Shown here piece by piece: positions 4,729-5,133 of a stretch of 5,133 bases of DNA. The DNA lies in the NCBI GenBank assembly GCA_026416775.1, contig JAOAEN010000106.1:1-5133 (forward strand), read 5' to 3'. Numbering within the stretch: position 1 is the first letter of the stretch; each line of letters begins with the position of its first letter. Source of the stretch: Dehalococcoidales bacterium (GTDB taxonomy: Bacteria; Chloroflexota; Dehalococcoidia; Dehalococcoidales; RBG-16-60-22). The position numbers and the translations under genes were made by a program. The notes below the pieces were generated by a model. It made no database searches. It was given only the letters and a program-made list of their open reading frames with translations, and was not told the origin of the DNA.

Positions 4729-5133
4729 TTAAATGCGGCTAACGGACGTAAACAGGGCGTGGGCGAGTGTCGGCAGCACCAGTAATGCAACCCCCGAGAT
4801 GGTGCCGGTGATCCCCAGATTGTTCAGTATCTTGTATTTACTGCCCCCTTCGGCAAAATACGGGGCAAGGGCATCCGCCACGGTAAATATCAGTACCAGG
4901 GGAAGGACGAGGTTGTGCATCATCTCCAGCCCCGAAAGGTTGAAGCTTGAGAATGGGCTGGAGAGGGCGGCATCGTTGACCTTTGGCATCGTGCTCTGGG
5001 CCTTACCGAGCATGTTGCCGAATGCCACGATGACCTCGGTGATGAAGATGAGGATGACGACAACGGCGGTGTGCATCGTGATGCAGAGCCACTTGAACGG
5101 TCCGCACACCGTCTGCCGCCTTGCACGGAGCAG
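4729..5133 (-). CDS. flaJ: Archaellum platform membrane protein FlaJ/ArlJ, C-terminal part (5' end outside window)
   Basis: FlaJ is the polytopic membrane platform of the archaellum (T2SSF/GspF-like family) on which the FlaI ATPase works to assemble and rotate the filament. The frame is open to the window edge: residues LLRARRQTV precede the GTG at 5109, so that GTG is internal and 134 C-terminal residues are visible. They hold three hydrophobic segments (about residues 16-40, 77-96 and 110-128), separated by a polar region. The motif MHTAVVVILIFITE and the stretch YFAEGGSKYKILNNLGITGT are typical of the FlaJ C-terminus, where the last two membrane helices flank a short G-x-KYK turn. The TAA stop at 4731-4729 runs into the ribosome binding site of the next gene. 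Identification rests on family resemblance plus the adjacent flaH and flaI. Oddly, flaJ lies upstream of flaH/flaI, whereas it usually follows flaI. Confidence 0.9.
   Translation of the reverse strand: MLRARRQTVCGPFKWLCITMHTAVVVILIFITEVIVAFGNMLGKAQSTMPKVNDAALSSPFSSFNLSGLEMMHNLVLPLVLIFTVADALAPYFAEGGSKYKILNNLGITGTISGVALLVLPTLAHALFTSVSRI

Noticed and set aside
4713..4790. Upstream extension of the 60-residue protein (MHYWCCRHSP...)
   Set aside because: It would overlap the flaJ C-terminus out of frame and ignore the AAGGAGGA site placed for the ATG at 4712.
5107..5109. GTG at 5109 as the true start of the FlaJ-like gene
   Set aside because: The frame remains open to the window edge, and the remaining protein is clearly only the C-terminal part of FlaJ.
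1..5133. CRISPR arrays, tRNA or rRNA genes, insertion sequences
   Set aside because: No regularly spaced repeats, no tRNA cloverleaf with a T-loop, no rRNA-like conserved blocks, and no transposase or terminal inverted repeats were seen on either strand.

Overview
The window reads as part of an archaeal archaellum (archaeal flagellum) motor operon, fla/arl nomenclature, transcribed entirely on the minus strand (right to left). The organism is most likely a euryarchaeon. A methanogen of the Methanomicrobia/Methanomicrobiales type is my best guess. The grounds are the archaellum-only genes FlaH, FlaI and FlaJ, a FlaD/E-type protein (the C/D/E proteins are a euryarchaeal trait), a moderately GC-rich composition, and strong GGAGG/GGAGGTGA ribosome binding sites. 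The order-level placement is inference; no taxonomic marker is present.

Layout in transcription order: (1) 5133-4729, the C-terminal part of the membrane platform protein FlaJ, cut by the window edge. (2) 4712-4530, a 60-residue helical protein. (3) 4523-3537, a 328-residue FlaD/E-type protein with a long acidic middle. (4) 3528-2818, FlaH, the KaiC/RecA-like ATP-binding protein. (5) 2806-1034, FlaI, the secretion/rotation ATPase, with an unusual N-terminal cysteine cluster. (6) 981-286, a 231-residue acidic, low-complexity protein I do not recognise. (7) After a gene-poor stretch of 184 bases (285-102), the first 33 codons of an unrelated membrane-anchored protein that leaves the window at base 1.

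The first five genes are separated by only 6-16 bases. In three of the four junctions the Shine-Dalgarno of the downstream gene contains or touches the stop codon of the upstream gene, so the genes are very probably co-transcribed and translationally coupled. The gene for the 231-residue protein is 52 bases behind flaI and has its own near-perfect ribosome binding site behind a small GC hairpin.

Functionally, FlaI hydrolyses ATP on the cytoplasmic face of FlaJ, FlaH is the regulatory ATP-binding partner of FlaI, and the FlaC/D/E-type proteins form a cytoplasmic assembly around the motor that receives signals from chemotaxis. Filament proteins (FlaB) and the stator-like FlaF/FlaG are not in the window. 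The order J - small - D/E - H - I differs from the familiar H-I-J order.

The points most worth a second look are: the four-cysteine N-terminus of FlaI; the identical-register N-terminal module shared by the 60-residue and 328-residue proteins; the unrecognised 231-residue protein; and the potentially structured leader (about 250-102) in front of the last, truncated gene.
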